This document shows positions 26,475 through 35,287 of a stretch of DNA of 64,000 nucleotides, in pieces. A model generated the notes under the pieces. It did not search any database and was not told where the DNA came from. It worked only from the letters and a program-made list of their open reading frames with translations. How positions within the stretch are numbered: the stretch's first letter is position 1; the number at the start of each line of letters is the position of its first letter. The position numbers and the translations under genes were made by a program. The DNA comes from Amycolatopsis jiangsuensis (GTDB lineage: Bacteria > Actinomycetota > Actinomycetes > Mycobacteriales > Pseudonocardiaceae): assembly GCF_014204865.1 (NCBI RefSeq), contig NZ_JACHMG010000001.1, positions 434,001 through 498,000 on the forward strand, given 5' to 3'.

Positions 26475-27400
26475 CCGCCCCTGGCAACGGCAACCGCCCG
26501 GAGGTCCCGGCCGAGGGCGGGCTGGTGGCCGAAGTCGCGAACATGACCGCCGCGCAGTTCGCCGAGCACCAGACCGAGGTTTTCGAGGCCGTCGCGCCCG
26601 ACCGGGACATGGAGGTCTCGGTCGGGCAGACACTGCTGGACGTCGACGACGTCACGGTGCGCTTCGGCGGGCTGGTCGCGCTGGACTCGGTGTCCTTCGG
26701 CATCCGGCGCGGCGAGATCCTCGGCCTGATCGGGCCGAACGGTGCCGGCAAGACCACCTGCTTCAACGCGATGACCGGGGTCTACCGGCCGACGTCCGGG
26801 CAGGTGCGGCTGGAGGGCCGTCCACTGGCCAAGGCCTCTCGGCACGCCATCACCCAGCTCGGCATCGCGCGGACGTTCCAGAACATCCGGCTCTTCGGCG
26901 AGATGACCGCACTGGAGAACGTGGTCGTCGGTACCGACGCGCGCCACCGCACCAGCCTGCTCGGCGCGCTCCTGCGTTCCCCGCGCCATCACCGCGAGGA
27001 GAAGCAGGCGATCGACAGGGCGATGGCACTGCTGGAGTTCGTCGGTATCGCCGACCGCGCCGCGGACCGGGCGAAGAACCTGCCCTACGGCTACCAGCGG
27101 CGGCTGGAGATCGCCCGGGCGCTGGCCACCGAGCCGAAGCTGCTGTGCCTCGACGAGCCGGCCGCCGGGTTCAACCCGGCGGAGAAGGAAGAGCTCATGG
27201 GGCTGATCCGGACGATCCGCGACGACGGGTACACCGTCCTGCTGATCGAACACGACATGAAGCTCGTGATGGGCGTGACCGACCGGATCGTGGTGCTGGA
27301 GTTCGGCAAGAAGATCGCCGAAGGACTGCCCGCGCAGATCCGCGAGGATCCCGCGGTGATCGCCGCTTACCTGGGGGTGCCCGACGATGACGTTGCTTGA
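26471..27400 (+). CDS. livG: Branched-chain amino acid ABC transporter ATPase LivG
   Basis: Nucleotide-binding subunit of 309 residues. Walker A is GPNGAGKTT, the signature LPYGYQRRLEIARAL carries a Tyr/Gly variant typical of LivG, Walker B is LLCLDEPAAGFNP, and the H-loop is LLIEHDMKLVM. About 55 extra residues precede the ABC fold, including an acidic stretch (AQFAEHQTEVFEAVAPDRD) not found in short LivG proteins; its role is unknown. It overlaps livM by 4 bp and livF by 14 bp. Confidence 0.92.
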
Positions 27401-28100
27401 ACTGTCCGAAGTGTCCGTCCACTATGGCCGGATCCAGGCGGTGTCCGGCCTGTCCATCACGGTGGAGGAGGGCGAGGTCGTCACCCTCATCGGCGCGAAC
27501 GGCGCCGGCAAGTCCACCACGATGCGGGCCATCTCCGGGATCCGCCCGGTGTCCGGCGGCTCGATCCGGTTCGACGGCGAGGACATCACCCGGCTGCGCG
27601 GTGACCTGCGGGTGGTGCGCGGGATTTCGCAGTCCCCGGAGGGCCGCGGGATCTTCCCCGGCATGACGGTGCTGGAGAACCTGGACATGGGCGCGTACGC
27701 GCGCAAAGACCGCAAGAGCCTGCAGGCGGACTTCGACCGGGTCTTCGAGCTGTTCCCGCGGCTGGCCGAACGCCGCACCCAGGTCGGCGGCACCATGTCC
27801 GGTGGCGAGCAGCAGATGCTCGCGATCGGGCGGGCGCTGATGGCCAAGCCCCGGCTGCTGCTGCTGGACGAGCCGTCGATGGGCCTGGCGCCGCAGTTCA
27901 TCCAGCAGATCTTCCGGATCATCACCGAGATCAACCGGCAGGGCACCACGGTGCTGCTGGTGGAGCAGAACGCGCAGCAGGCGCTGTCCCGGGCGCACCG
28001 CGCGTACGTACTGGAAACCGGCCGGATCACCAAAACCGGCACCGGCCGCGAACTGCTCGCCGACTCGAGCATCAAGGAGGCCTACCTCGGCGTCGGCTGA
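27387..28100 (+). CDS. livF: Branched-chain amino acid ABC transporter ATPase LivF
   Basis: Second ATPase subunit, 237 residues, normal length for LivF. It has Walker A GANGAGKST, the Q-loop region ISQSPEGRGIFPGMTVLENL, the signature MSGGEQQMLAIGRAL, Walker B LLLLDEPSMGLAP and the H-loop-equivalent LLVEQNAQQAL. The ATG at 27387 lies inside the livG end, so the two are coupled. It is the last gene of the five-gene liv operon. Confidence 0.93.
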   Translation: MTLLELSEVSVHYGRIQAVSGLSITVEEGEVVTLIGANGAGKSTTMRAISGIRPVSGGSIRFDGEDITRLRGDLRVVRGISQSPEGRGIFPGMTVLENLDMGAYARKDRKSLQADFDRVFELFPRLAERRTQVGGTMSGGEQQMLAIGRALMAKPRLLLLDEPSMGLAPQFIQQIFRIITEINRQGTTVLLVEQNAQQALSRAHRAYVLETGRITKTGTGRELLADSSIKEAYLGVG

Positions 28101-28186
28101 GGGTTGTGGCGGGCACCCCTAAGCCTGATCGTGACGAACCGCGTCGGGGCTTCGGATCGGGGTGCGGGGGCGGATCTGGCTGCTCC

Positions 28187-28627
28187 TCAGGAGCCTGGTG
28201 GCCGGTCCCGGACCACACAAGTCAGCCGGGCGGTGCAGGTGCGCCGGTCCTGGTCGTCGGTGAGCACGATCTCCGTGGTGATCGTGCCGCGGCCGACGTG
28301 CAGGGGAGTCGCGACGGCGGTGACCGTGCCGGAGCGGACTGCCCGGTGGTGCGTGCAGGACAGCTCGAGGCCCATCGCGGCGCGGTCCGGCCCGGCGTTG
28401 AGCGCGGCGAGGACCGAACCGAGCGCCTCGGCGACCGTGGCGTTCGCGCCGCCGTGCAGCAGGCCGTAGGGCTGCAGGTTGCCCTCGACCGGGATGGTGC
28501 CGACGACCCGTTCGGAAGAGGCTTCGATGATCTTCAGCCCGATCTTGTCGTTCAGCTGCTGGCCGGCCGCCGCGGGATCGATGCCCGCGAACGACTCCAG
28601 CGCCGTTCCGGTGGCCTGTTCGGTCAC
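28187..28627 (-). CDS. Hotdog-fold acyl-CoA thioesterase (PaaI-like)
   Basis: Cytoplasmic thioesterase of 146 residues with the hotdog signature LQPYGLLHGGANATVAEALG; His58 and Glu67 are the likely active-site positions. It resembles PaaI/menaquinone-type 1,4-dihydroxy-2-naphthoyl-CoA thioesterases, but the substrate is not determined. The GTG at 28627 follows GAGGAGCG. It is convergent with the liv operon and divergent from polA, whose start is 63 bp away. Confidence 0.87.
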   Translation of the reverse strand: MTEQATGTALESFAGIDPAAAGQQLNDKIGLKIIEASSERVVGTIPVEGNLQPYGLLHGGANATVAEALGSVLAALNAGPDRAAMGLELSCTHHRAVRSGTVTAVATPLHVGRGTITTEIVLTDDQDRRTCTARLTCVVRDRPPGS

Positions 28628-28676
28628 TCCACGCTCCTCAACGTATGCGACACGCAAGAGTGTCGGACCCTCACCT

Positions 28677-28682
28677 TAGACT
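28677..28682 (+). promoter_or_regulatory. Candidate -10 element of a leaderless polA transcript
   Basis: TAGACT ends seven bases before the GTG start of polA, and no ribosome binding site is present. Leaderless mRNAs with this geometry are common in Actinobacteria. No clear -35 was seen. Confidence 0.45.
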
Positions 28683-28689
28683 CGGCCCC

Positions 28690-31431
28690 GTGAGCCCGAG
28701 TGAGAACCGAACCGTTGCCAACGCCACAGGCGCCACCACCACCGCCGAGCGGCCCCGGCTGCTGCTCATCGACGGTCATTCGATGGCCTACCGTGCGTTC
28801 TTCGCGCTGCCCGCGGAGAACTTCCGCACCAAGACCGGGCAGGTCACGAACGCGGTGTTCGGGTTCACCTCGATGCTGATCAACCTGCTGCGCGACGAGG
28901 CACCCACGCATCTGGCGGTGGCCTTCGACCTGTCCCGCAAGACGTTCCGGTCGGAGACCTACGCCGACTACAAGGCCAACCGCAGCACCACCCCGGACGA
29001 GTTCCGCGGCCAGGTCGACCTGGTCAAGGAAGTGCTCGAGGTGCTCGGCATCCCGTCGCTGGTCAAGGAGAACTTCGAGGCCGACGACATCATCGCCACA
29101 CTCACCACACAGGCCGCCGTGGCGGACTTCGACGTGCTGATCTGCACCGGCGACCGGGACGCGCTGCAGCTGGTCGGCGACCGGGTCACCGTGCTCTACC
29201 CCAAGCGCGGGGTGTCGGACCTGGTCCGCTTCACCCCGGACGCGGTCGAGGAGAAGTACGGCCTCACCCCGAGCCAGTACCCGGACTTCGCGGCGCTGCG
29301 CGGCGATCCGTCGGACAACCTGCCCGGCATCCCGGGGGTGGGGGAGAAGACCGCGGCCAAGTGGATCCGCCAGTTCGGCACGCTGGCCGAGCTGATCGAC
29401 CGGGTCGACGAGGTCAAGGGCAAGGTGGGCGACGCGCTGCGCGCGCACCTGTCCTCGGTCACGCTCAACCGCGAGCTCACCGAGCTGGTCCGGGACGTGC
29501 CGCTGGCGGCCACGCCCACCGAGCTGGAGCTGCGCCCGTGGGACCGCGAAGCAGTGCACCGGTTGTTCGACGAGCTGGAGTTCCGGGTGCTGCGCGACCG
29601 GCTCTTCGCCACCCTCAGCAGCGCCGAGCCGGAGGCCCAGGAGGGCTTCGAGGTGTCCGGTTCCGCGCTCGCGCCCGGTGCGCTGGCCGAGTGGCTCGGC
29701 GCGCACACCGGTCCGGGCGAGCCGGTCGCGCTGGCGTTTCGCACCACCGGTTCCTCGGTCCGGTCGGACCTGCGCGCGGTGTCCTTCGCCGCGGCCGACG
29801 GCGAGGGTGCCCACGTCGACGTCACCGCGATGGACGAGGCGGACGACCGGGCGCTGTCGGCGTGGTTCGCCGACGGCGGGATCCGCAAGATCGGCCACGA
29901 TCTGAAGGTGCCGCTGCACGCGGTGCGGGCCCGCGGCTGGACGTTCGCCGGGCTGGTCATGGACACCGCGCTCGCCGCCTACCTCGCGCGGCCCGGGCAG
30001 CGCACGTTCGGGCTCGACGATCTGGCACTGCGCTACCTGCACCGAGAGCTGCGTTCGGAATCGGGCGACGGCGACGGTCAGCTGTCCCTGCTCGACGGCG
30101 GGGCGGACGAACTGGAGCAGAAGGAGATCTCCGACGAGCTGGTGCGCGCCCGCGCGGTGGCCGAGCTGGGCGGCGCGCTGGAGACCGAGCTCGGCGAGCT
30201 GGGCGGCGCGAAGCTGCTGGCGGAGCTGGAACTGCCGCTGCTGGAGGTCATCACCGAGCTGGAAGCGGCGGGCATCGCGGTCGACGCCGACCAGCTCACC
30301 GAGCTCGAGGCGCACTACCTCAACCGGGTCACGCAGGCCGCGGACGCCGCTTACGGGGTGATCGGCAAGCAGATCAACCTGGGTTCGCCGAAGCAGCTGC
30401 AGGTGGTGCTGTTCGACGAGCTGGGCATGCCGAAGACCAAGCGCACCAAGACCGGTTACACCACCGATGCCGAGGCGCTGCAGGGCCTGTTCGAGAAGAC
30501 CGAGCACCCGTTCCTGCAGCACCTGCTGGAACACCGCGACGCGACCCGGCTGCGGACCACGGTCGAGGGTCTGATCAAGTCGATCGCCGACGACGGGCGC
30601 ATCCACACCACGCTGCAGCAGACGATCGCGGCCACCGGCAGGCTGTCGTCGATCGAGCCGAACCTGCAGAACATCCCGGTCCGCACCGAGGAGGGCCGGC
30701 GCATCCGCGACGCGTTCGTGGTCGGCGAGGGCTGGACCGAGCTGATGACCGCGGACTACAGCCAGATCGAAATGCGCATCATGGCGCACCTGTCGCAGGA
30801 CGAGGGCCTGATCGAGGCCTTCAACAGCGGCGAGGACCTGCACACGTTCGTGGCCTCGCGGGCCTTCTCGGTGCCGGCCGAGGAGATCACGCCGGAGCAG
30901 CGCTACCGCGTCAAGGCGATGTCCTACGGACTGGCCTACGGCTTGTCCGCGTACGGGCTCTCCCAGCAGCTGCGCATTTCCACCGACGAGGCGAAGGAGC
31001 AGATGGAGGCGTACTTCGCGCGGTTCGGCGGGGTGCGCGACTACCTGCAGTCGGTGGTCGGCGAGGCGGCGAAGCGCGGGTACACGGAGACGATCTTCGG
31101 CCGCCGCCGTTACCTGCCCGACCTCACCAGCGACAACCGGCAGCGCCGCGAAATGGCCGAGCGCATGGCGCTCAACGCGCCGATCCAGGGCAGCGCGGCG
31201 GACATCATCAAGGTCGCGATGCTCAACGTGCACCGCGCCCTGACCGAGGCGGGGCTGGGCAGCCGCGTCCTGCTGCAGGTGCACGACGAACTGGTTCTGG
31301 AAGTCGCCGACGGCGAACGCGCAGAGGTCGAGAAGCTGGTCCGCGCGGGCATGGGCTCGGCCTACGAGCTGGCCGTCCCGCTGGAGGTCTCCATCGGCTA
31401 CGGCCGCTCGTGGAACGAGGCTGCACACTGA
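28690..31431 (+). CDS. polA: DNA polymerase I
   Basis: Replication and repair polymerase of 913 residues. The N-terminal 5'-3' exonuclease (about 25-310; LLLIDGHSMAYRAFFALP, ADDIIATLTTQA) is followed by a 3'-5' exonuclease-like domain (about 320-500). The latter lacks the acidic metal ligands, so it is probably inactive for proofreading, as in other actinobacteria. The polymerase domain (about 530-913) has motif A ADYSQIEMRIMAHLS, the O-helix YRVKAMSYGLAYGLS and motif C LLQVHDELVLEV. The O-helix carries Tyr where E. coli has Phe762, a known determinant of weak dideoxynucleotide discrimination. The GTG at 28690 appears leaderless. Confidence 0.95.
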   Translation: MSPSENRTVANATGATTTAERPRLLLIDGHSMAYRAFFALPAENFRTKTGQVTNAVFGFTSMLINLLRDEAPTHLAVAFDLSRKTFRSETYADYKANRSTTPDEFRGQVDLVKEVLEVLGIPSLVKENFEADDIIATLTTQAAVADFDVLICTGDRDALQLVGDRVTVLYPKRGVSDLVRFTPDAVEEKYGLTPSQYPDFAALRGDPSDNLPGIPGVGEKTAAKWIRQFGTLAELIDRVDEVKGKVGDALRAHLSSVTLNRELTELVRDVPLAATPTELELRPWDREAVHRLFDELEFRVLRDRLFATLSSAEPEAQEGFEVSGSALAPGALAEWLGAHTGPGEPVALAFRTTGSSVRSDLRAVSFAAADGEGAHVDVTAMDEADDRALSAWFADGGIRKIGHDLKVPLHAVRARGWTFAGLVMDTALAAYLARPGQRTFGLDDLALRYLHRELRSESGDGDGQLSLLDGGADELEQKEISDELVRARAVAELGGALETELGELGGAKLLAELELPLLEVITELEAAGIAVDADQLTELEAHYLNRVTQAADAAYGVIGKQINLGSPKQLQVVLFDELGMPKTKRTKTGYTTDAEALQGLFEKTEHPFLQHLLEHRDATRLRTTVEGLIKSIADDGRIHTTLQQTIAATGRLSSIEPNLQNIPVRTEEGRRIRDAFVVGEGWTELMTADYSQIEMRIMAHLSQDEGLIEAFNSGEDLHTFVASRAFSVPAEEITPEQRYRVKAMSYGLAYGLSAYGLSQQLRISTDEAKEQMEAYFARFGGVRDYLQSVVGEAAKRGYTETIFGRRRYLPDLTSDNRQRREMAERMALNAPIQGSAADIIKVAMLNVHRALTEAGLGSRVLLQVHDELVLEVADGERAEVEKLVRAGMGSAYELAVPLEVSIGYGRSWNEAAH

Positions 31432-31447
31432 GTTTCCCCGCGGCCTC

Positions 31448-31487
31448 GTGAGTGCCGATGCCGGTTCTCACCGGCGTGGGCACTCAC
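31448..31487 (+). terminator. Nested hairpin after polA
   Basis: Outer stem GTGAGTGCC (31448-31456) pairs with GGCACTCAC (31479-31487); inner stem GCCGGT pairs with ACCGGC. It lies 16 bp after the polA stop, between convergent genes, so it may serve both. Confidence 0.6.
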
Positions 31488-31511
31488 CAGGGTCCGGATG
31501 CGGGGAGCGGC

Positions 31512-32426
31512 TTACGATCGCACGAGCCGGTCGAGGGCATCCTGCAGGAAGGCGTCCCGGCGTTGGTACACGGTCGGGGCGGTGAGGTCGGTGCGGCCTT
31601 GGCCGTGCATGGCGGGAAGCCATTTCGCCGGGTCGGCCGGGGTGCTCAGCGCCGCCGTGAGGTCCCAGTACGCGACGTGCTCCGCCGGGCGGCCCGCGGC
31701 CTGTTGCCATCCGTCGAGGACCTGTTCGGCGGCTGGCAGGCCGGCCAGGATCGCGGCGTCGCACCGCAGGTTGCCGAGGTCTGATCCGGCCGCGCCGGCG
31801 CCGGCGCAGTCCCAGTCGACCAGGCCGGTGCACTCGTCGCCGGCCCACATCGTGTTGCCTTGCCACAGGTCGCCGTGCACCAGGACGGACGGCTCCTGGG
31901 GCACCGGGACTTCGGCGAGGCGCTCCCGCACCTCGGCCCGCAAGGGCGAGTCAGCGGGCGCATCCCGTTCCATCACGAAACCCGCGGACGACGTGTCCAT
32001 CGGCCAGCGCCGGAACGGGAGACCGGGGGCGGGGTCCGTGGCGACGGCGTGCAGGGCGGCCGCCGCCGCACCGAGTGCTCGCAGCCGAGACGGTGACGGT
32101 GACCGCGGGATCCGGCTCGTTCCGGGCAGAACGGTGGTCAGGAAGGCCGCCTCCCCGCACTCTTTCCCGTCGAGGTCGGTCGCGAGCACCCGTGGAGCCG
32201 CGAGCGCATGCCGTTCCGCCAGGTGCAGCGCAGCGGTTTCGGTGACCAGTCGCTCCCGGGAGGAACCACCCACTCGAAGGACGGCTGCTTCGATCGCTCC
32301 GGAACGTTCCCAGCGAATCAGCCAGGGACTGCTCCCGTCGCGCATGCCCCGCACCTCGGCCACCCGCGCCCCGGGGGCCACCGTGTGCGCTGCCCACTGC
32401 AGCGCTTCCGTCCTCAAACCGGCCAT
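31512..32426 (-). CDS. Aminoglycoside phosphotransferase/choline kinase-like protein
   Basis: Kinase-like protein of 304 residues of the APH superfamily. The catalytic loop is VLVHGDLWQGNTMW (Brenner motif HGD...N), and the metal-binding aspartate is in LVDWDCAGAGAAGSDLGNL. The N-terminal lobe has the expected strand/helix pattern without an obvious glycine loop. Such proteins phosphorylate antibiotics or metabolites; an actual resistance role cannot be deduced. It is convergent with polA. The start at ATG 32426 lies close behind a TAGTCT -10-like element and may be leaderless. Confidence 0.8.
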   Translation of the reverse strand: MAGLRTEALQWAAHTVAPGARVAEVRGMRDGSSPWLIRWERSGAIEAAVLRVGGSSRERLVTETAALHLAERHALAAPRVLATDLDGKECGEAAFLTTVLPGTSRIPRSPSPSRLRALGAAAAALHAVATDPAPGLPFRRWPMDTSSAGFVMERDAPADSPLRAEVRERLAEVPVPQEPSVLVHGDLWQGNTMWAGDECTGLVDWDCAGAGAAGSDLGNLRCDAAILAGLPAAEQVLDGWQQAAGRPAEHVAYWDLTAALSTPADPAKWLPAMHGQGRTDLTAPTVYQRRDAFLQDALDRLVRS

Positions 32427-32641
32427 CTCGAAAGACTATCCGCCGGAAAGGGGTGCCGGGGGTGCTTCAGGAAGTCCACAGTGGACACATTCGTCATCCG
32501 CCGCACGAGCAGGAAATCGTGCAGCTGCACGATGACGCAGCGGATTCACCCTGCGCACCCGCCCGGTCAGCGGTATCCGCGTCCGGGCACGGGCACTTAG
32601 CGTGAGATGCGCCGATGACCATCTATCCGGAGGACCGAGAC

Positions 32642-32734
32642 ATGCTCAAGCGGCTCTTCACGACGTTCCTGCGCCACGGCTGCTGCGCCGCCTGCACCGG
32701 CAAGGGCTGCGGCTGCTGCGCCAACTGCGGCTGA
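32642..32734 (+). CDS. Cysteine-rich 30-residue peptide
   Basis: A small ORF with a strong ribosome binding site (CGGAGGA, spacing eight bases) before the ATG at 32642. The product starts with a short basic amphipathic part (MLKRLFTTFLRHG) and ends with seven cysteines in 16 residues (CCAACTGKGCGCCANC). An in-frame ATG at 32615 would lengthen it to 39 residues. Density and spacing of cysteines suggest metal binding (copper or zinc, metallothionein-like) or a modified peptide; no family was recognised. It lies between the APH-like gene (opposite strand) and a TetR gene reading toward it. Confidence 0.6.
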   Translation: MLKRLFTTFLRHGCCAACTGKGCGCCANCG

Positions 32735-32783
32735 CCGCCCCCGCGGGGCCCGGCCGCCCGGGCCCCGTTCACCGCCTGCCTGT

Positions 32784-33365
32784 TCACCGCCGGCCCAGCC
32801 CGCGCACCAGGACCATCACCGAGTCGAGCACCTCGGCCCGGGTGCGCGCGGGCTGGAACACCTGCCAGTCGAGCGCGACGACCAGCATCGTGCCGAACAG
32901 TCCCGCCGCCGCGGTCGGGATCCGGACGCCCTCGGGCAGCCGCCGCGCCGCGTCGAGCCGTTCCAGCTGCGTCTTCATGATCGCGATGATGTCCTCGCGC
33001 AGCAGCGAAAGAGTGTCGTGCCACCGGCCCGGCGTCTGCCACAGCTCGCTCACCACGATCTGCGAAAACCCCGGGTACTCGCCGATGAACTCCAGGGTGG
33101 CGTCCACCTGTGCCTCGATCACTTCGAGCGGGTCGGCCTCCGGGCCGGCCGCGGTGGCCGCGCGCAGCCGCCCGGCCAGCAGGTCCACGCCGAATCGCAG
33201 CAGCGCGTCGACCAGACCGTCCTTCGAACCGAAGTTGTAGTACACAGTGCCCTTGGCCACGCCGGCTTCGGCGGCGATTTCGTCGACCGTCAGCCCGACC
33301 AGCCCCTTGCCGGCCGAAAGCCGCAGGGTGGCCTCGAAGAGCTTCTGCTTCGTCGCCTCCCTCAC
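32784..33365 (-). CDS. TetR-family regulator of the YhgE operon
   Basis: Repressor of 193 residues with the TetR HTH GLTVDEIAAEAGVAKGTVYY then NFGSKDGLVDALL. The GTG at 33365 overlaps the stop of the upstream exporter gene (GTGA), so it is translated with it. It is the third gene of a leftward operon: degenerate ABC ATPase, YhgE-type exporter, TetR. The 28-bp palindrome just upstream of that operon is the likely autoregulatory operator. The ligand is unknown. Confidence 0.88.
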   Translation of the reverse strand: MREATKQKLFEATLRLSAGKGLVGLTVDEIAAEAGVAKGTVYYNFGSKDGLVDALLRFGVDLLAGRLRAATAAGPEADPLEVIEAQVDATLEFIGEYPGFSQIVVSELWQTPGRWHDTLSLLREDIIAIMKTQLERLDAARRLPEGVRIPTAAAGLFGTMLVVALDWQVFQPARTRAEVLDSVMVLVRGLGRR

Positions 33366-35287
33366 AGGCTGAGCTCGGGTTTGAGTGCCGACACCGACCA
33401 GACCCGGTGCTTGCGCGCGGCCAGCGTGGACAGCAGGATCCCGCCGACGAGGTAGGCCAGCAGCACTCCGACGTCCCCGAGGATCTGCAGGGACGCCCCG
33501 GAATAGAGCAGGTGCCGGAAGCCGTCGATCGCATACCCCATCGGCAGCACCACGTGCAGCGGGTACAGCGCGTCCGGGATGGTCTGCCACGGGAATGTGC
33601 CGCCCGCGCTGACCAGCTGCAGCACCAGCAGGACCAGTCCGAGGAACTTGCCGACCGCGCCGAAGAACGCGTTCAGCGCGTGCACCACCGAGGTGAACGC
33701 GAGTGACACGAGGAAGGCGAACCCGATCGCGCCGAGCGGATGCGCCACGTGGATGCCGACGAGCCAGGTCACCGCGGCGAACAGCACCACCACCTGGGCC
33801 AGCCCGAGCACCGCCGAGGACAGCCAGCCGCCGAGCGCGACCCGCAGCGGCGACGCACCGGCGGTCAGCGCCCGGGTGGACAGCGGCCGGATCAGCAGGA
33901 ACAGCACGAACGCACCGATCCAGGTCGCCAGCGCGATGAAGAACGGCGCGAGTCCGGCGCCGTAGGTGCCCGCGGAGGCCACGCCGTTCGAGGTCACGGC
34001 GACCGGGTCGGCGATCGTGTTCGCGGTGGCGGTGCGGGTCGGATCGTCCGGGTTCGGGATCTGCGACAACCCCGACGACAGGCCGTCGCGCAGCTGGCTG
34101 GCACCACTCGCGAGCTGATCGGTGCCGGTGACCGCGGTCTTCTCGCCGTCGTCGAGCTTCGCCGCCCCGTCCCGCAGCTGGTTCGCGCCGTCGGAGGCCT
34201 GCGCGATGCCGCTCGACAGCTGGGGTGCGGCGGAGGCGAGCTGCTGTGCCCCGTCGGAGACCTGCCGGGCGCCGCTCGCGAGCTTCTGCACGTCTCCGTT
34301 GGCCGACTGGATCTTGCCGTTCGCCTGGTCGACGGGGGAGCGCAGGGTGTCCAGCCGGTTCAGGATGTCCTCGACCTGGGCCTCGGACAGTCCGGCGTCG
34401 TGCAGCTGGGTGCTCAGCTGGGACCGGTATCCGTCGAGGCGGCTCTGCAGGTCCGCCGACGCCGAAGCCGCCAGCGAGGCGGCATCGGCCACCTTCTGGT
34501 TGCCGTCGGCCACCTGTCCGGCGCCGTCCGCGAGCTTGCGGGTCTGGCTGGGCAGCTCGGCGGTGCTCGACTTCAGCGTGCCCAGCCCGGTGGCGAGTGT
34601 GCCGGAGCCGTCCGCGAGCCGGCTCGCGCCGTCGGCGAGCTGGTGCTGCCCGGTCTGCAGGGTGGCCGCGCCGTCGGCGAGTTGCTCGGCGCCGTCGGTC
34701 GCTTCGGAGATTTTGCCGTAGATGGTGGAGAACCCGACGAGGAACCGGTCGGCGGCCTCGCTGCCCACCTTCTCCGCGATGGTCTTGCGGACCTGGTCGG
34801 CCACCTGTTTCGCGATCGTGCCGGACAGGTAGTTGTTGGCGTCGTTGGTGGTGAGCGTGATCGTCGCCTGCTGGGGAGTGAAGTTCCCGGACGACAGCAG
34901 TGCCGCGGAGAAGTCGCGGGGAATGCCGATGGCGAACGAGTACCTGTCGTCGCGCACCCCGTCGCGAGCGTCCTTTTCGGACACTTCATGCCACTGGAAC
35001 GTGCCGGAGTCCAGCAGCTCGCCGGTCACCTCGCGCCCGACGTTGCGCTCCGCGCCCGAGGAGTCCTTCGCGCCGGCGTCCTCGGTGAACACGGCCGCGG
35101 GCAGCTTGTCCAGCCGGCCGTAGGGATCGTAGTTGGCGTAGAGGTAGAAGGACGCGTAGAGCAACGGAACGAGCACCAGCGCGGCCAGCGCCAGCTTCGG
35201 CAACCCGCCGGTGGACAGCCGGCGCAGCTCGTTGCGCGCGATCCGGAACGCGTTCAGGCCGCCGGCGCGCTTGTCGGGGGTGGTCAT
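33362..35287 (-). CDS. YhgE/Pip-domain ABC-2-type membrane protein
   Basis: Membrane protein of 641 residues. One N-terminal helix (LPKLALAALVLVPLLYASFY) is followed by a large extracytoplasmic region (about 60-440) rich in heptad-like repeats of the form LADGASRLADGSGTLATGL, as in YhgE/Pip and MmpL-like linkers. Five to six C-terminal helices follow (about 445-620; FFIALATWIGAFVLFLLIRP). YhgE proteins act as exporters, phage receptors or type VII-linked factors. The ATG at 35287 follows AAGGAGACC. It overlaps the preceding ABC-like gene (ATGA) and the following TetR gene (GTGA), a fully coupled three-gene operon. Confidence 0.87.
   Translation of the reverse strand: MTTPDKRAGGLNAFRIARNELRRLSTGGLPKLALAALVLVPLLYASFYLYANYDPYGRLDKLPAAVFTEDAGAKDSSGAERNVGREVTGELLDSGTFQWHEVSEKDARDGVRDDRYSFAIGIPRDFSAALLSSGNFTPQQATITLTTNDANNYLSGTIAKQVADQVRKTIAEKVGSEAADRFLVGFSTIYGKISEATDGAEQLADGAATLQTGQHQLADGASRLADGSGTLATGLGTLKSSTAELPSQTRKLADGAGQVADGNQKVADAASLAASASADLQSRLDGYRSQLSTQLHDAGLSEAQVEDILNRLDTLRSPVDQANGKIQSANGDVQKLASGARQVSDGAQQLASAAPQLSSGIAQASDGANQLRDGAAKLDDGEKTAVTGTDQLASGASQLRDGLSSGLSQIPNPDDPTRTATANTIADPVAVTSNGVASAGTYGAGLAPFFIALATWIGAFVLFLLIRPLSTRALTAGASPLRVALGGWLSSAVLGLAQVVVLFAAVTWLVGIHVAHPLGAIGFAFLVSLAFTSVVHALNAFFGAVGKFLGLVLLVLQLVSAGGTFPWQTIPDALYPLHVVLPMGYAIDGFRHLLYSGASLQILGDVGVLLAYLVGGILLSTLAARKHRVWSVSALKPELSL

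Noticed and set aside
28624..31428. 934-codon open frame antisense to polA
   Set aside because: Same artefact: low-complexity Val/Leu/Arg/Gln composition, while the plus strand carries a full polymerase.
32642..32734. Seven-cysteine peptide as mycofactocin or SCIFF precursor
   Set aside because: No radical SAM maturase or other cluster gene is nearby, and the sequence pattern differs from those families.
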